A stretch of 5,749 nt of DNA from Oscillospiraceae bacterium (GCA_017528675.1 JAFXOO010000205.1:1-5749); one strand, 5' to 3'; counted from the stretch's first letter, positions 1 to 5,651 are shown. The notes: a model not told the origin generated them from the letters alone. Numbers and translations are program-made.

Positions 1-2
1 AG

Positions 3-536
3 GACCGTATCATCCGTCCTACGGTAGAGGGTCTGGCTGCTGAAGGCATCGACTACAAAGGATTCATCTTCTTCGGACTCATCAACCGCAGCAATACACC
101 AAGCAGGAATCCCGAACCATACGTGATTGAATACAACTGTCGTATGGGCGATCCAGAGACCGAGAGTGTGATGCTCCGTCTGAAGAGCGACATCGTCGAC
201 CTTTTCGAGGGTGTAGCCAATGGCAACCTCGACCAGCGCAATATTGCATTCGATCCTCGTGCTGCTGTCTGTGTGATGCTGGTAAGCGGTGGTTATCCCC
301 AGGCATACAAGAAGGGCTATCCCATTTCCGGCATCGACCAGGTGGAGGGGAGCATTGTCTTCCACAGTGGTACTGCCCTGAAGGATGGTGAAGTCGTCAC
401 CGCCGGTGGTCGTGTCATCGCTGTCAGCAGTTATGGAAAGGACAAGGCCGAAGCCCTCCAGAAGTCTTTCGAAGAGGCCCAGAAGATTCAGTTCACCGAC
501 AAGTATTTCCGTCGCGATATCGGCGCCGACTTATAA
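3..536 (+). CDS. purD: Phosphoribosylamine-glycine ligase (GAR synthetase), C-terminal part
   Basis: This is the last 177 residues of a cytosolic ATP-grasp enzyme that joins glycine to 5-phosphoribosylamine with ATP, the second step of de novo purine synthesis. The 5' part lies outside the window and the frame is open from base 3. The sequence shows the ATP-grasp end motif IEYNCRMGDPETE, whose Glu and Asn bind metal in the family, preceded by IRPTVEGLAAEGIDYKGF. The C-terminal domain follows (RAAVCVMLVSGGYP, GGRVIAVSSYGKD) and the usual ending YFRRDIGADL. The wording is that of Bacteroidales PurD. The loop between FFGLIN and EPYVIEYN (RSNTPSRNP) looks about seven residues longer than I recall for the family. 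The next gene starts 9 nt after the stop, so they are probably co-transcribed. Assignment is firm. Confidence 0.96.
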   Translation, partial: DRIIRPTVEGLAAEGIDYKGFIFFGLINRSNTPSRNPEPYVIEYNCRMGDPETESVMLRLKSDIVDLFEGVANGNLDQRNIAFDPRAAVCVMLVSGGYPQAYKKGYPISGIDQVEGSIVFHSGTALKDGEVVTAGGRVIAVSSYGKDKAEALQKSFEEAQKIQFTDKYFRRDIGADL

Positions 537-545
537 ATCATAGCC

Positions 546-1490
546 TTGAAAGGTAGTCAGTTACAGAAGATTGTGGCAGGAAGTCGCCTCACCCTCCCGG
601 TGACGGCTCTCTATGGTTTGGGCATCTGTTTCATCTGTGGCGTCATCCAGCACCAATGGTGGATCCAGTTGGTTTGTTACGCCCTGGCCGTCTACCTGAT
701 GATTCTGTTCAACAACTTCTACGCCCTTATCCGCATCTACAGCCGGGCTATCACGTCGGCCTTTATCGTTCTTTCCAGCATGGCCTGCTTTCTCTTCCCT
801 TCGTTGGAGGGAGGCATCGTCACCGTGGGGTTCATAGCGAGTCTGCTGTTCATCTTTTCCACTTACCAGGACCGTGAAGCCGCAGGACGGATCTACTACA
901 CATTCCTTATCCTCGGACTAGCCAGTCTGGCGAAAATCCAGATGCTGATGTTCATCCCCGTCTACTGGATTATGATGATATTCCTCAGCAGTTTAAGTCT
1001 GCGCACCTTCATATCCTCCCTGTTAGGTCTGCTCACGCCCTATTGGTTCTGGATTTCGGCCGTACTGCTGCTATACAAAGGCGACCTCAGCCCTTTCACC
1101 AATCATTTCCTGCCGCTCGCGGAGGTGGGAATCTATAATGCCTACAACAACATCCCGCTCTCGCACTATCTTACCTATGCATTCCTGATCATTCTGACCG
1201 TCACAGGCATCATCCATTTCCTGAGGACGAGCTATAACGACAAGATCCGCACGCGGCAGTTCTACTATAGCATCATGTTCTTCGACATTCTGGTGCTGGT
1301 ACTCCTCCCCCTTTTTCCGCAGCACTATGACCTGTTGTTCCGACCTGCCATCATCCTGACCAGTCCGCTAATCGGCCATTTCATCGCACTTACCAACACC
1401 AAGGTCACCAATATTGCCTTTTACATCATCCTGATTACGGCCCTGTTACTGACCGGCTTCAACCTATGGATTTCATCATTCATTTTCTGA
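546..1490 (+). CDS. Polytopic membrane protein of unknown function (DUF6427-like)
   Basis: This is a 314-residue, very hydrophobic inner-membrane protein with about 11 predicted helices, near residues 20-38, 40-62, 70-85, 90-107, 116-133, 134-150, 157-177, 206-226, 241-257, 264-283 and 288-310. A short charged loop, YQDREAAGR, follows helix 4, and a YNDKIRTRQ loop precedes helix 9. I see no catalytic motif. The pattern resembles Bacteroidetes membrane proteins of the DUF6427 type, but this is from memory. The TTG at 546 is chosen as start because the purD stop (534-536) is in the same frame just upstream, the next in-frame ATG would remove the first helices, and the resulting N-terminus (KGSQLQKIVAGSRLTLP) looks natural. 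No Shine-Dalgarno is present, as is normal in Bacteroidetes. The gene overlaps the next one by 25 nt, so translation may be coupled. Function cannot be assigned. Confidence 0.85.
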   Translation: MKGSQLQKIVAGSRLTLPVTALYGLGICFICGVIQHQWWIQLVCYALAVYLMILFNNFYALIRIYSRAITSAFIVLSSMACFLFPSLEGGIVTVGFIASLLFIFSTYQDREAAGRIYYTFLILGLASLAKIQMLMFIPVYWIMMIFLSSLSLRTFISSLLGLLTPYWFWISAVLLLYKGDLSPFTNHFLPLAEVGIYNAYNNIPLSHYLTYAFLIILTVTGIIHFLRTSYNDKIRTRQFYYSIMFFDILVLVLLPLFPQHYDLLFRPAIILTSPLIGHFIALTNTKVTNIAFYIILITALLLTGFNLWISSFIF

Positions 1491-1978
1491 CCCAGTACGG
1501 CTATTGGGGTATGTTCCTGGCAGCCTTCCTGGCTGGCAGCTTCTTCCCGTTCTCCAGCGAGGCGGTTATCATCGCACTGATGGCAACGGGCCTCGATCCT
1601 TGGGTTCTGATGATCTATGGCACAGCGGGCAACGTGCTGGGCAGCGTGCTTAACTACTGCGTCGGACGGTTGGGCAAGATGGAGTGGATAGAAAAGTATC
1701 TCCATGTGAAGAAGGAAGACCTCGACAAGGCTCACCGGTTCATGGCAGGCCGGGGTGCATGGATGGGATTCTTTGCCTTCCTGCCCGTTTTAGGCAGTGC
1801 CATTACCATTGCCCTGGGTCTGATGCGCTCCAACATCTTTATCACTTTCATCGCCATCACCTTGGGCAAAATTTTCCGTTATGTGGTCTTAATCTACGGC
1901 GCCGGACTGTTTACGAGGGGCTTTCCGCTCAGGGCTTCCATATGCTTGAGCTCACCCGGAATCGCCGGATGCTCATAG
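1466..1978 (+). CDS. YqaA-like DedA-family membrane protein, 3' end replaced at the junction
   Basis: This is a small DedA/SNARE-associated (VTT) family protein of the short YqaA type, about 150 native residues. The family sits in the inner membrane and is linked to lipid flipping and membrane homeostasis; the substrate here is unknown. Visible features are an N-terminal hydrophobic segment (residues 9-29), the re-entrant loop FFPFSSEAV (27-34) matching the family's FxPxPSE region, a glycine-rich helix with YGTAGNVLGSVLNYCVGRLGK (51-71), the charged linker EWIEKYLHVKKEDLDKAH, the second loop GRGAWMGFFAFLPVLGSAI, and a last helix ending IYGAGLF at residue 149. Residues after about 150 (TRGFPLRASICLSS and on) are unlike the family and are the antisense of the TPR gene, so the stop at 1976-1978 is not native. 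The start overlaps the preceding gene by 25 nt. Confidence 0.85.
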   Translation: MDFIIHFLTQYGYWGMFLAAFLAGSFFPFSSEAVIIALMATGLDPWVLMIYGTAGNVLGSVLNYCVGRLGKMEWIEKYLHVKKEDLDKAHRFMAGRGAWMGFFAFLPVLGSAITIALGLMRSNIFITFIAITLGKIFRYVVLIYGAGLFTRGFPLRASICLSSPGIAGCS

Positions 1979-2718
1979 AAATTCAGGCTTTCATAATAGA
2001 ACCGGTAGGCGCTCTCAAAATCCCTGAGATTTGCGCACCAGAATCCGATATTCGCATAGCATCTGGAAATATCATATGCGCTGGTACACAGCGGCAGGGT
2101 GTCCATCACCGTTTCAAACAGCTTGTCATTGTCCCCCGTCAGCTTGTAGACCTCCGCCAGCTCAAACCGGGGCTCTGTGTTGACCGGATTATAGCGGATT
2201 GCCTCCTTCAGCACCGGAATTGCCTCCGGCGCACGGCCTGCCTCCACCAGATTGTAGGCATGACCGCTGATGTACAGCGAAAAGTCAAACGGTGCCCTCA
2301 GCAGCGTTTTGGTCGGATGGTACATGATATGATACAGATTCGACTCAAAAGGATTGCGGAAGCTGAAGAACCGCTCCTGGTCACTTTCCCTGAACTTCAT
2401 CAGGATATGCTCATACAGCGCCCGTGAAAGCTGAAGCGCCTCCGCCGTTTTCCCCTGCTGCATCAGTGCCTTCATCTCATGATAGACCTGATTGAGCCGT
2501 TTTCCGTCAAGGAACAGCGTATTCCGGAGATACTCCTGCTCCTCCTGCGACATCGTACCAACAGCCATCTGCAAGAGCTCCTCAGTCACCGCCTCGGTTC
2601 CCTCCTGCTTTTCAAGGCGGCTGATTTCCTCCTCAAGAAGCGTCACATCGTGCATCCGGTCGCCGTTCATCCGTGACTTGATCTCCTCGATCAGCGCATT
2701 CATTTCCTGTTTATCCAT
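1894..2718 (-). CDS. Tetratricopeptide-repeat protein, C-terminus cut by the junction
   Basis: This is a soluble protein of 274 apparent residues, of which about 268 are native. It has no signal peptide or membrane segment. The N-terminal half (1-75) is charged and helical, with an E/K-rich probable coiled coil at 22-50. A TPR-like helix pair sits at about 76-105. Three consecutive 34-residue TPR units follow at about 148-181 (GHAYNLVEAGRAPEAIPVLKEA with RYNP), 182-215 (ELAEVYKLTGDNDKLFETV) and 216-249 (YANIGFWCANLRDFESAYRFY). TPRs form superhelical grooves that bind short peptides or partner proteins. The ATG at 2716-2718 has AAGGAG 6 nt upstream. The gene is second in an operon, 65 nt after the large motif-repeat protein, which suggests a shared process and possibly direct binding. 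The stop codon at 1894-1896 lies in foreign DNA, so the true C-terminus is unknown. Confidence 0.85.
   Translation of the reverse strand: MDKQEMNALIEEIKSRMNGDRMHDVTLLEEEISRLEKQEGTEAVTEELLQMAVGTMSQEEQEYLRNTLFLDGKRLNQVYHEMKALMQQGKTAEALQLSRALYEHILMKFRESDQERFFSFRNPFESNLYHIMYHPTKTLLRAPFDFSLYISGHAYNLVEAGRAPEAIPVLKEAIRYNPVNTEPRFELAEVYKLTGDNDKLFETVMDTLPLCTSAYDISRCYANIGFWCANLRDFESAYRFYYESLNFYEHPAIPGELKHMEALSGKPLVNSPAP
1905..1920. other. Probable chimeric join between Bacteroidales and Firmicutes DNA
   Basis: Just after the codons for IYGAGLF the plus-strand DedA frame stops making family-like protein. On the other strand the TPR reading frame becomes family-like from about 1915 upward, and its last residues (VNSPAP and the stop) are antisense of the DedA 3' end. 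Two convergent genes are thus fused tail to tail with no intergenic DNA, no native stop for either and no terminator. Translation-start style also changes across this point: no SD on the left, perfect SDs on the right. The exact base cannot be fixed from one sequence. Assembly or library chimerism is the simplest explanation; a real recombination event is less likely. Confidence 0.8.
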
Positions 2719-2724
2719 ATTTTA

Positions 2725-2730
2725 CTCCTT
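2725..2730 (-). promoter_or_regulatory. Ribosome binding site of the TPR gene
   Basis: The minus strand reads AAGGAG, then six bases (TAAAAT), then the ATG at 2718. This is a strong Firmicutes-type Shine-Dalgarno and fixes the start of the TPR gene. Confidence 0.88.
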
Positions 2731-2737
2731 ATAGTAG

Positions 2738-2767
2738 GATTCCGCAACGGTTTCCCATTGCGGAATC
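2738..2767 (-). promoter_or_regulatory. Intercistronic 13-bp RNA hairpin with GAAA tetraloop
   Basis: On the minus strand the 30 bases form GATTCCGCAATGG, loop GAAA, then CCGTTGCGGAATC. All 13 positions pair, with one U-G wobble, and the loop is of the stable GNRA class. It sits between the stop of the large gene (2784) and the ribosome site of the TPR gene (2730), ending 7 nt before that site. No U-run follows, so it is not a classic intrinsic terminator. Plausible roles are protecting the 3' end of the upstream message, marking a processing site, or setting the expression ratio of the two genes; which one is not shown by the sequence. Confidence 0.8.
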
Positions 2768-2783
2768 GGATTGTATTGATCCG

Positions 2784-5540
2784 TCAGAAGCCTCTCTTTG
2801 CAAGGTCCTTCTTGAACTGTGCATCAATCTTCTCACGGCGTTTGCGTTCCTTCTCGGAAATCTGTGCATCCTCCGGGCCCCTGACAGCCTTACGCTTACC
2901 GGAGCTCTTTCTCTGCTTCGGCTTGTACTCCTCATAATCGAGGTTCACTGTGGGTTCATCGAGTCTCTGCTGAACCTGCTGCGGTGTTTCCTCACCCATA
3001 GAGGACAGGATATCCTCGATGTTCTCCATCACCGGAACAGCGCCGCCCTGGTGATCGAAGATATTGCCCTGCGGCACTGCGGACTTGGCAAGAGCGCTCT
3101 TGACCATATCCGGAATATCGTCGTTCTGACCGATCACAGAAACATGCACGCCCTGTGTGGTCGGCTGCTGCATCATGGGCTGCTGCATCATGGGCTGCTG
3201 CATCATCGGCTGCTGCATGATCGGCTGCTGCATGGGCTGCTGCGGTACAGGCTTCGGTGCTGCCGGCTGCTGCGGAGCAGGCTGCTGCATCATCGGCTGC
3301 TGCATCATGGGCTGCTGCATGCCGGGAACCTGTGCATAGATCGGCTTACCGGTCTGGTCATAGCCCATGAACTGCGGCTGCATCACCGGCTGCGCATAGG
3401 CGTAAATCGGCTTACCGGTAGCATCATAGCCCATAAACTGCGGAACGGGCTGACCAAACGCCTGCTGATTCATCATCATGCCGCCAATCTGCGGATTCTG
3501 GAACGCAGCGGGCTGCTGGGGCTTTGCGGCAGCGGGAATCTCCGGCACAGCGGGCACTTCCGGAATGGCCGGAGCAGCGGGTGCTTCCTGCACTGCCGGA
3601 GCAGCGGGTGCTTCCTGTACTGCCGGAGCGACAGGTGCTTCCTGTACTGCCGGAGCGACGGGTACTTCCTGTACTGCCGGAGCAGCGGGTACTTCCTGTA
3701 CCACCGGAGCAACGGGCGCTACAGGTACCTCCGGAATCGCCTGAGCGGCAACTTCCGCTACTGTAATCACATCGGCTGCGGATGCAGGCTGTGCTGCCAC
3801 AGTTTCCTGCTGCTGCATGCCGCCGAACATCTTATCCGCAATCTCATCAAAGGCGCTCTCATCAATCTCACCGGCAGACGGCACCGCAGAAGGCGCCTCC
3901 GGGATGATCTCCGTCTCCACAACCTCCGCCGGAGCAGCAGTCTGCGCATTGAACTCATTGAGCAGATCCTCCATGCTCGGAGCCGCCGGAGCGGGCTTCT
4001 GTGCCGGAACACTAAACTGAGCCATCACATCATCCACAGTCTCGTGAACGATTTCCTTGGTTTCGGCAGGGGTAATGACTGCCGCATCCGTATTGCGCAG
4101 CGCCGTATCACCGGCATCCACGGAATCATCGGACGCATTGAAATGTGCCATCATCTGCTCAAGTGCATCCGGCTTCATGGTCGGCTGCTCATGTGCAGGC
4201 TCAGAAAGTCCAAACTGCGCCATCAGGTCGTCCATATCTGCAATCGGAGCCGCCGGAGCGGGTGCAGGTGCCGGAGCCGGAGCGGGCTTCGGTTCCGGCG
4301 CAGCAGGCTGCGGAATGCTGAACTGTGCCATCAGGTCGTCCATCCCCGCAATCGGAGAAGCCGGAGCGGGTGCAGGTGCCGGAGCCGGAGCGGGCTTCGG
4401 TTCCTGTGCAGCAGGCTGCGGCACATTGAACTGTGCCATCAGATCATCCATCCCCGTCACTGCCGGAGCCGGAGCAGGTGCCGGTGCAGCAGGCTGCGGC
4501 ACGCTGAACTGTGCCATCAGATCGTCCATCCCTGTCACTGCCGGAGCAGGTGCCGGTGCGGGCGATGTCGGTGCAACGCCGAACTCCTTCATAATATCAT
4601 CAATGGTAGAAGTCGGGGCAGTCGGAGCCGGAATACCGAATTCGGCCATAATATCGCTTACGGATTCCACAACAGGAGCCGCCGGAGCAGCAGGTGCCGC
4701 CGGAGCGGGAATGCCGAACTGCGCCATAATGTCATTCGGGTCGCTCAGCACGGAGGGTGCCGGAGCGGGAGCAGGAGTGGGTGCAGGAGCTGGTGCCGGA
4801 GCGGGTGCCGGTGCAGGCTTTGGCTGCTGCTGTGCATAGGAAGCGAGAATATTCGGGTTTTTCCCCTCATTGGCAGCAAATGCCGCTGCCGTGGGATCGG
4901 CTGCGCCCTGTACAGCAAACTGTGCGAGTTCACCGAGATCAAAGCCGCCGTATGTAGTCGTGGTGGGCTTGCCCTGCGGAGCAGCAGGAGCCGGAGCCGC
5001 TTTCTTCGGGGGAGCCTTGTACTCCTGGAAACCGGGCAGAACAGGCTCTGCCGCCGGAGCAGGTGCCGGTGCGGGAGCCGGAGCCGGCTTAGGTGCTCTC
5101 GCAGCAGCCTCGGCAGCCTCCTTTTCACGGCGTGCCATCTCCTCGGCAAACTGCTTTTCAGCCTCAGCCGCCTTTGCAGCCTCCTCCGCAGCAGCAGCAG
5201 CACGCTTGGAATCCATTTTTGCCTTGCGTTCCTTCTGCTCCTGCACCTCAGCCAGCGAAACCATCCCCTTGTCGTCCTGGCTGTGTCTGGAAGCCTCCTT
5301 GGCCATCTGCTTCATCTGTTTGCTCTCGGCCTTCATCATCCGCTTCACGAACAAATCGCTGCATTTCGGACATGTTACATTGTCAAGAACCCCCATTGCG
5401 TCTTCAACAGTCTTGCTTTCCCTGATGTACCGGGTCACGTTATCCGCCTTCGTCAGGTTCACACGGCAGCCTGTAGTTTTTTGATTTTCTGACGCATGTA
5501 CTACATTTTCCTTTGTGTCTCGATAAAGGTAAAGCAGCAT
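2784..5540 (-). CDS. Large disordered Pro/Ala-rich multi-motif scaffold-like protein with N-terminal putative zinc module
   Basis: This is a 918-residue protein with no signal peptide or membrane helix, so probably cytoplasmic. I do not recognise a named family. Order of parts: a small N-terminal domain (1-70) with H15, C25 and C57-P-K-C60, a plausible one-zinc site; a Lys/Glu/Ala helix or coiled coil (about 71-150); and Pro-Ala tracts (for example 240-264). Between residues 201 and 572 there are 12 copies of an amphipathic motif such as MDDLMAQFSVP, plus a weak one at 841-851 (IEDILSSMGEE). Then come five 9-residue VQEAPxAPA repeats (about 609-653), two QFMGYDxTGKPIYA repeats (about 700-736), QQPMM repeats (about 739-793) and a basic tail (about 866-918, rich in KR). 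The start at 5540 is preferred over an ATG at 5561 because AGGAGG lies 6 nt before it. Multiple short motifs in a flexible chain suggest a multivalent binding scaffold; this is inference. It is first in an operon with the TPR gene. Confidence 0.88.
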   Translation of the reverse strand: MLLYLYRDTKENVVHASENQKTTGCRVNLTKADNVTRYIRESKTVEDAMGVLDNVTCPKCSDLFVKRMMKAESKQMKQMAKEASRHSQDDKGMVSLAEVQEQKERKAKMDSKRAAAAAEEAAKAAEAEKQFAEEMARREKEAAEAAARAPKPAPAPAPAPAPAAEPVLPGFQEYKAPPKKAAPAPAAPQGKPTTTTYGGFDLGELAQFAVQGAADPTAAAFAANEGKNPNILASYAQQQPKPAPAPAPAPAPAPTPAPAPAPSVLSDPNDIMAQFGIPAPAAPAAPAAPVVESVSDIMAEFGIPAPTAPTSTIDDIMKEFGVAPTSPAPAPAPAVTGMDDLMAQFSVPQPAAPAPAPAPAVTGMDDLMAQFNVPQPAAQEPKPAPAPAPAPAPASPIAGMDDLMAQFSIPQPAAPEPKPAPAPAPAPAPAAPIADMDDLMAQFGLSEPAHEQPTMKPDALEQMMAHFNASDDSVDAGDTALRNTDAAVITPAETKEIVHETVDDVMAQFSVPAQKPAPAAPSMEDLLNEFNAQTAAPAEVVETEIIPEAPSAVPSAGEIDESAFDEIADKMFGGMQQQETVAAQPASAADVITVAEVAAQAIPEVPVAPVAPVVQEVPAAPAVQEVPVAPAVQEAPVAPAVQEAPAAPAVQEAPAAPAIPEVPAVPEIPAAAKPQQPAAFQNPQIGGMMMNQQAFGQPVPQFMGYDATGKPIYAYAQPVMQPQFMGYDQTGKPIYAQVPGMQQPMMQQPMMQQPAPQQPAAPKPVPQQPMQQPIMQQPMMQQPMMQQPMMQQPTTQGVHVSVIGQNDDIPDMVKSALAKSAVPQGNIFDHQGGAVPVMENIEDILSSMGEETPQQVQQRLDEPTVNLDYEEYKPKQRKSSGKRKAVRGPEDAQISEKERKRREKIDAQFKKDLAKRGF
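3163..3324 (-). repeat. 15-bp tandem repeats encoding QQPMM
   Basis: The plus strand shows ggctgctgcatcatg units at 3163, 3178, 3193 and 3208, a 12-bp unit at 3223, a degenerate Pro/Ala stretch, and again units at 3280, 3295 and 3310. They encode Met/Gln/Pro-rich low-complexity protein (about residues 739-793). Perfect or near-perfect copies point to recent slippage or duplication, and copy number may vary between strains or be collapsed in assembly. Confidence 0.9.
3334..3442 (-). repeat. Two-copy repeat encoding QFMGYDxTGKPIYA
   Basis: Two copies of a 14-residue segment, QFMGYDATGKPIYA and QFMGYDQTGKPIYA, are separated by a short QP-rich linker. The GYDxTGKPIY wording resembles short aromatic motifs I recall from low-complexity Firmicutes proteins. 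The Tyr/Phe residues could act as stickers in an otherwise Gln/Pro/Met-rich region. No function is known to me. Confidence 0.85.
3582..3716 (-). repeat. Five tandem 27-bp repeats encoding VQEAPxAPA
   Basis: Units start at 3582, 3609, 3636, 3663 and 3690, each of the form t(g/a)cttcctgtactgccgga followed by a variable gc(a/g)(g/a)c(g/a)gg end. They encode the nine-residue unit VQE(A/V)P(A/V)APA. Degenerate relatives continue on both sides (IPEVPAVPEIP and IPEVPVAPVAP). The in-frame length keeps the protein open whatever the copy number. Confidence 0.92.
4236..4529 (-). repeat. Tandem repeats carrying the MDDLMAQF motif (108-bp and 78-bp periods)
   Basis: The ATG codons of successive MDDLMAQF motifs fall at 4529, 4451, 4343 and 4235. 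The spacing is therefore 78 bp, 108 bp and 108 bp, or 26, 36 and 36 residues. Each 108-bp unit holds one motif, a QPAA-EPKP linker and a PAPAPAPAPA tract, and the DNA copies are nearly identical. This is the youngest part of the motif array and shows that motif number grows by unit duplication. Confidence 0.9.
4750..4823 (-). repeat. Pro-Ala dipeptide tract
   Basis: This G+C-rich stretch of ggtgccgga/gcgggagca-type hexamers encodes an almost pure (PA)n run at about residues 240-264. Similar shorter tracts recur near 4255-4285, 4362-4393 and 5055-5090. Such tracts form extended, semi-stiff linkers, as in pyruvate dehydrogenase E2 and TonB proteins, and here they space the short motifs apart. 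Confidence 0.85.
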
Positions 5541-5546
5541 AGCAAT

Positions 5547-5552
5547 CCTCCT
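5547..5552 (-). promoter_or_regulatory. Ribosome binding site of the large scaffold gene
   Basis: The minus strand reads AGGAGG, then ATTGCT (6 nt), then the ATG at 5540. It decides the start: the in-frame ATG at 5561 has only a weak AGGG-like element before it and would put this perfect site inside the coding region. Confidence 0.9.
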
Positions 5553-5575
5553 ATTCCTCATTCACCCTGCTCTGT

Positions 5576-5585
5576 TTCTGCAGAA
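5576..5585. promoter_or_regulatory. TTCTGCAGAA palindrome in the 5' leader
   Basis: A perfect 10-bp palindrome lies about 8 to 17 bases downstream of the predicted transcription start of the large gene. That is a possible operator position, but a short palindrome can occur by chance and I recognise no regulator for it. Confidence 0.25.
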
Positions 5586-5599
5586 TGGTTATCATATAT

Positions 5600-5628
5600 A
5601 TCATATCACATTTCGATGAAAAAATCAA
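5600..5628 (-). promoter_or_regulatory. Sigma-A-type extended -10 promoter of the scaffold/TPR operon
   Basis: On the minus strand TTGATT (5628-5623) is followed by a 17-bp spacer and TATGAT (5605-5600). The bases TGA before the -10 make it an extended -10 promoter. The expected start is near 5593, giving a leader of roughly 53 nt before the ATG. A second TATGAT lies at 5596-5591 but has no good -35. The near-consensus form suggests strong vegetative expression. Confidence 0.8.
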
Positions 5629-5631
5629 CTG

Positions 5632-5651
5632 TTTTTTAAAATTTTTTTAAA
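5632..5651 (-). promoter_or_regulatory. A/T tract upstream of the -35 (UP-element-like)
   Basis: Twenty uninterrupted A/T bases, in phased runs of A and T, begin 3 bp upstream of the -35. This is the position and composition of an UP element bound by the RNA polymerase alpha C-terminal domain. It could also curve the DNA or close off the upstream gene. There is no G+C stem, so it is not an obvious terminator. Confidence 0.5.

Noticed and set aside
1905..1920. Mobile-element or phage insertion at the switch between the halves.
   Set aside because: No integrase, transposase, terminal inverted repeat, target duplication or tRNA is visible near the switch.
1684..2427. A 247-codon plus-strand frame that crosses the junction.
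   Set aside because: It is out of frame with DedA and antisense to the TPR gene. It has no family-like segments and only exists because the two halves are joined.
2738..2767. Intrinsic terminator ending the scaffold transcript.
   Set aside because: The stem is strong but is followed by CTACTATAAGG, not a U-run, and the next gene lies only a few bases on in the same direction.
3157..3339. Short Cys/Gly-rich plus-strand frame (GCCIMGCCIMG), looking like a metallothionein or peptide toxin.
   Set aside because: It is the antisense of the QQPMM repeats and has no separate start signals.
3163..3716. Regularly spaced repeats suggesting a CRISPR array.
   Set aside because: The units are contiguous, in frame and without unique spacers; they are coding tandem repeats.
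4057..4839. A 260-codon plus-strand frame full of Gly-Ala repeats, like a silk or PE-PGRS protein.
   Set aside because: It is the mirror of the Pro-Ala tracts in another frame; the Gly-Ala runs follow automatically from antisense Pro/Ala codons.
3051..5492. A very long open frame (813 codons) on the plus strand, antisense to the scaffold gene.
   Set aside because: It is Arg/Leu/Cys/His-rich nonsense complementary to the Pro/Ala/Gln repeats. The repetitive G+C-rich codons of the true gene contain no antisense stops. It has no ribosome site, and the minus frame has a promoter, a perfect SD and structured motifs.
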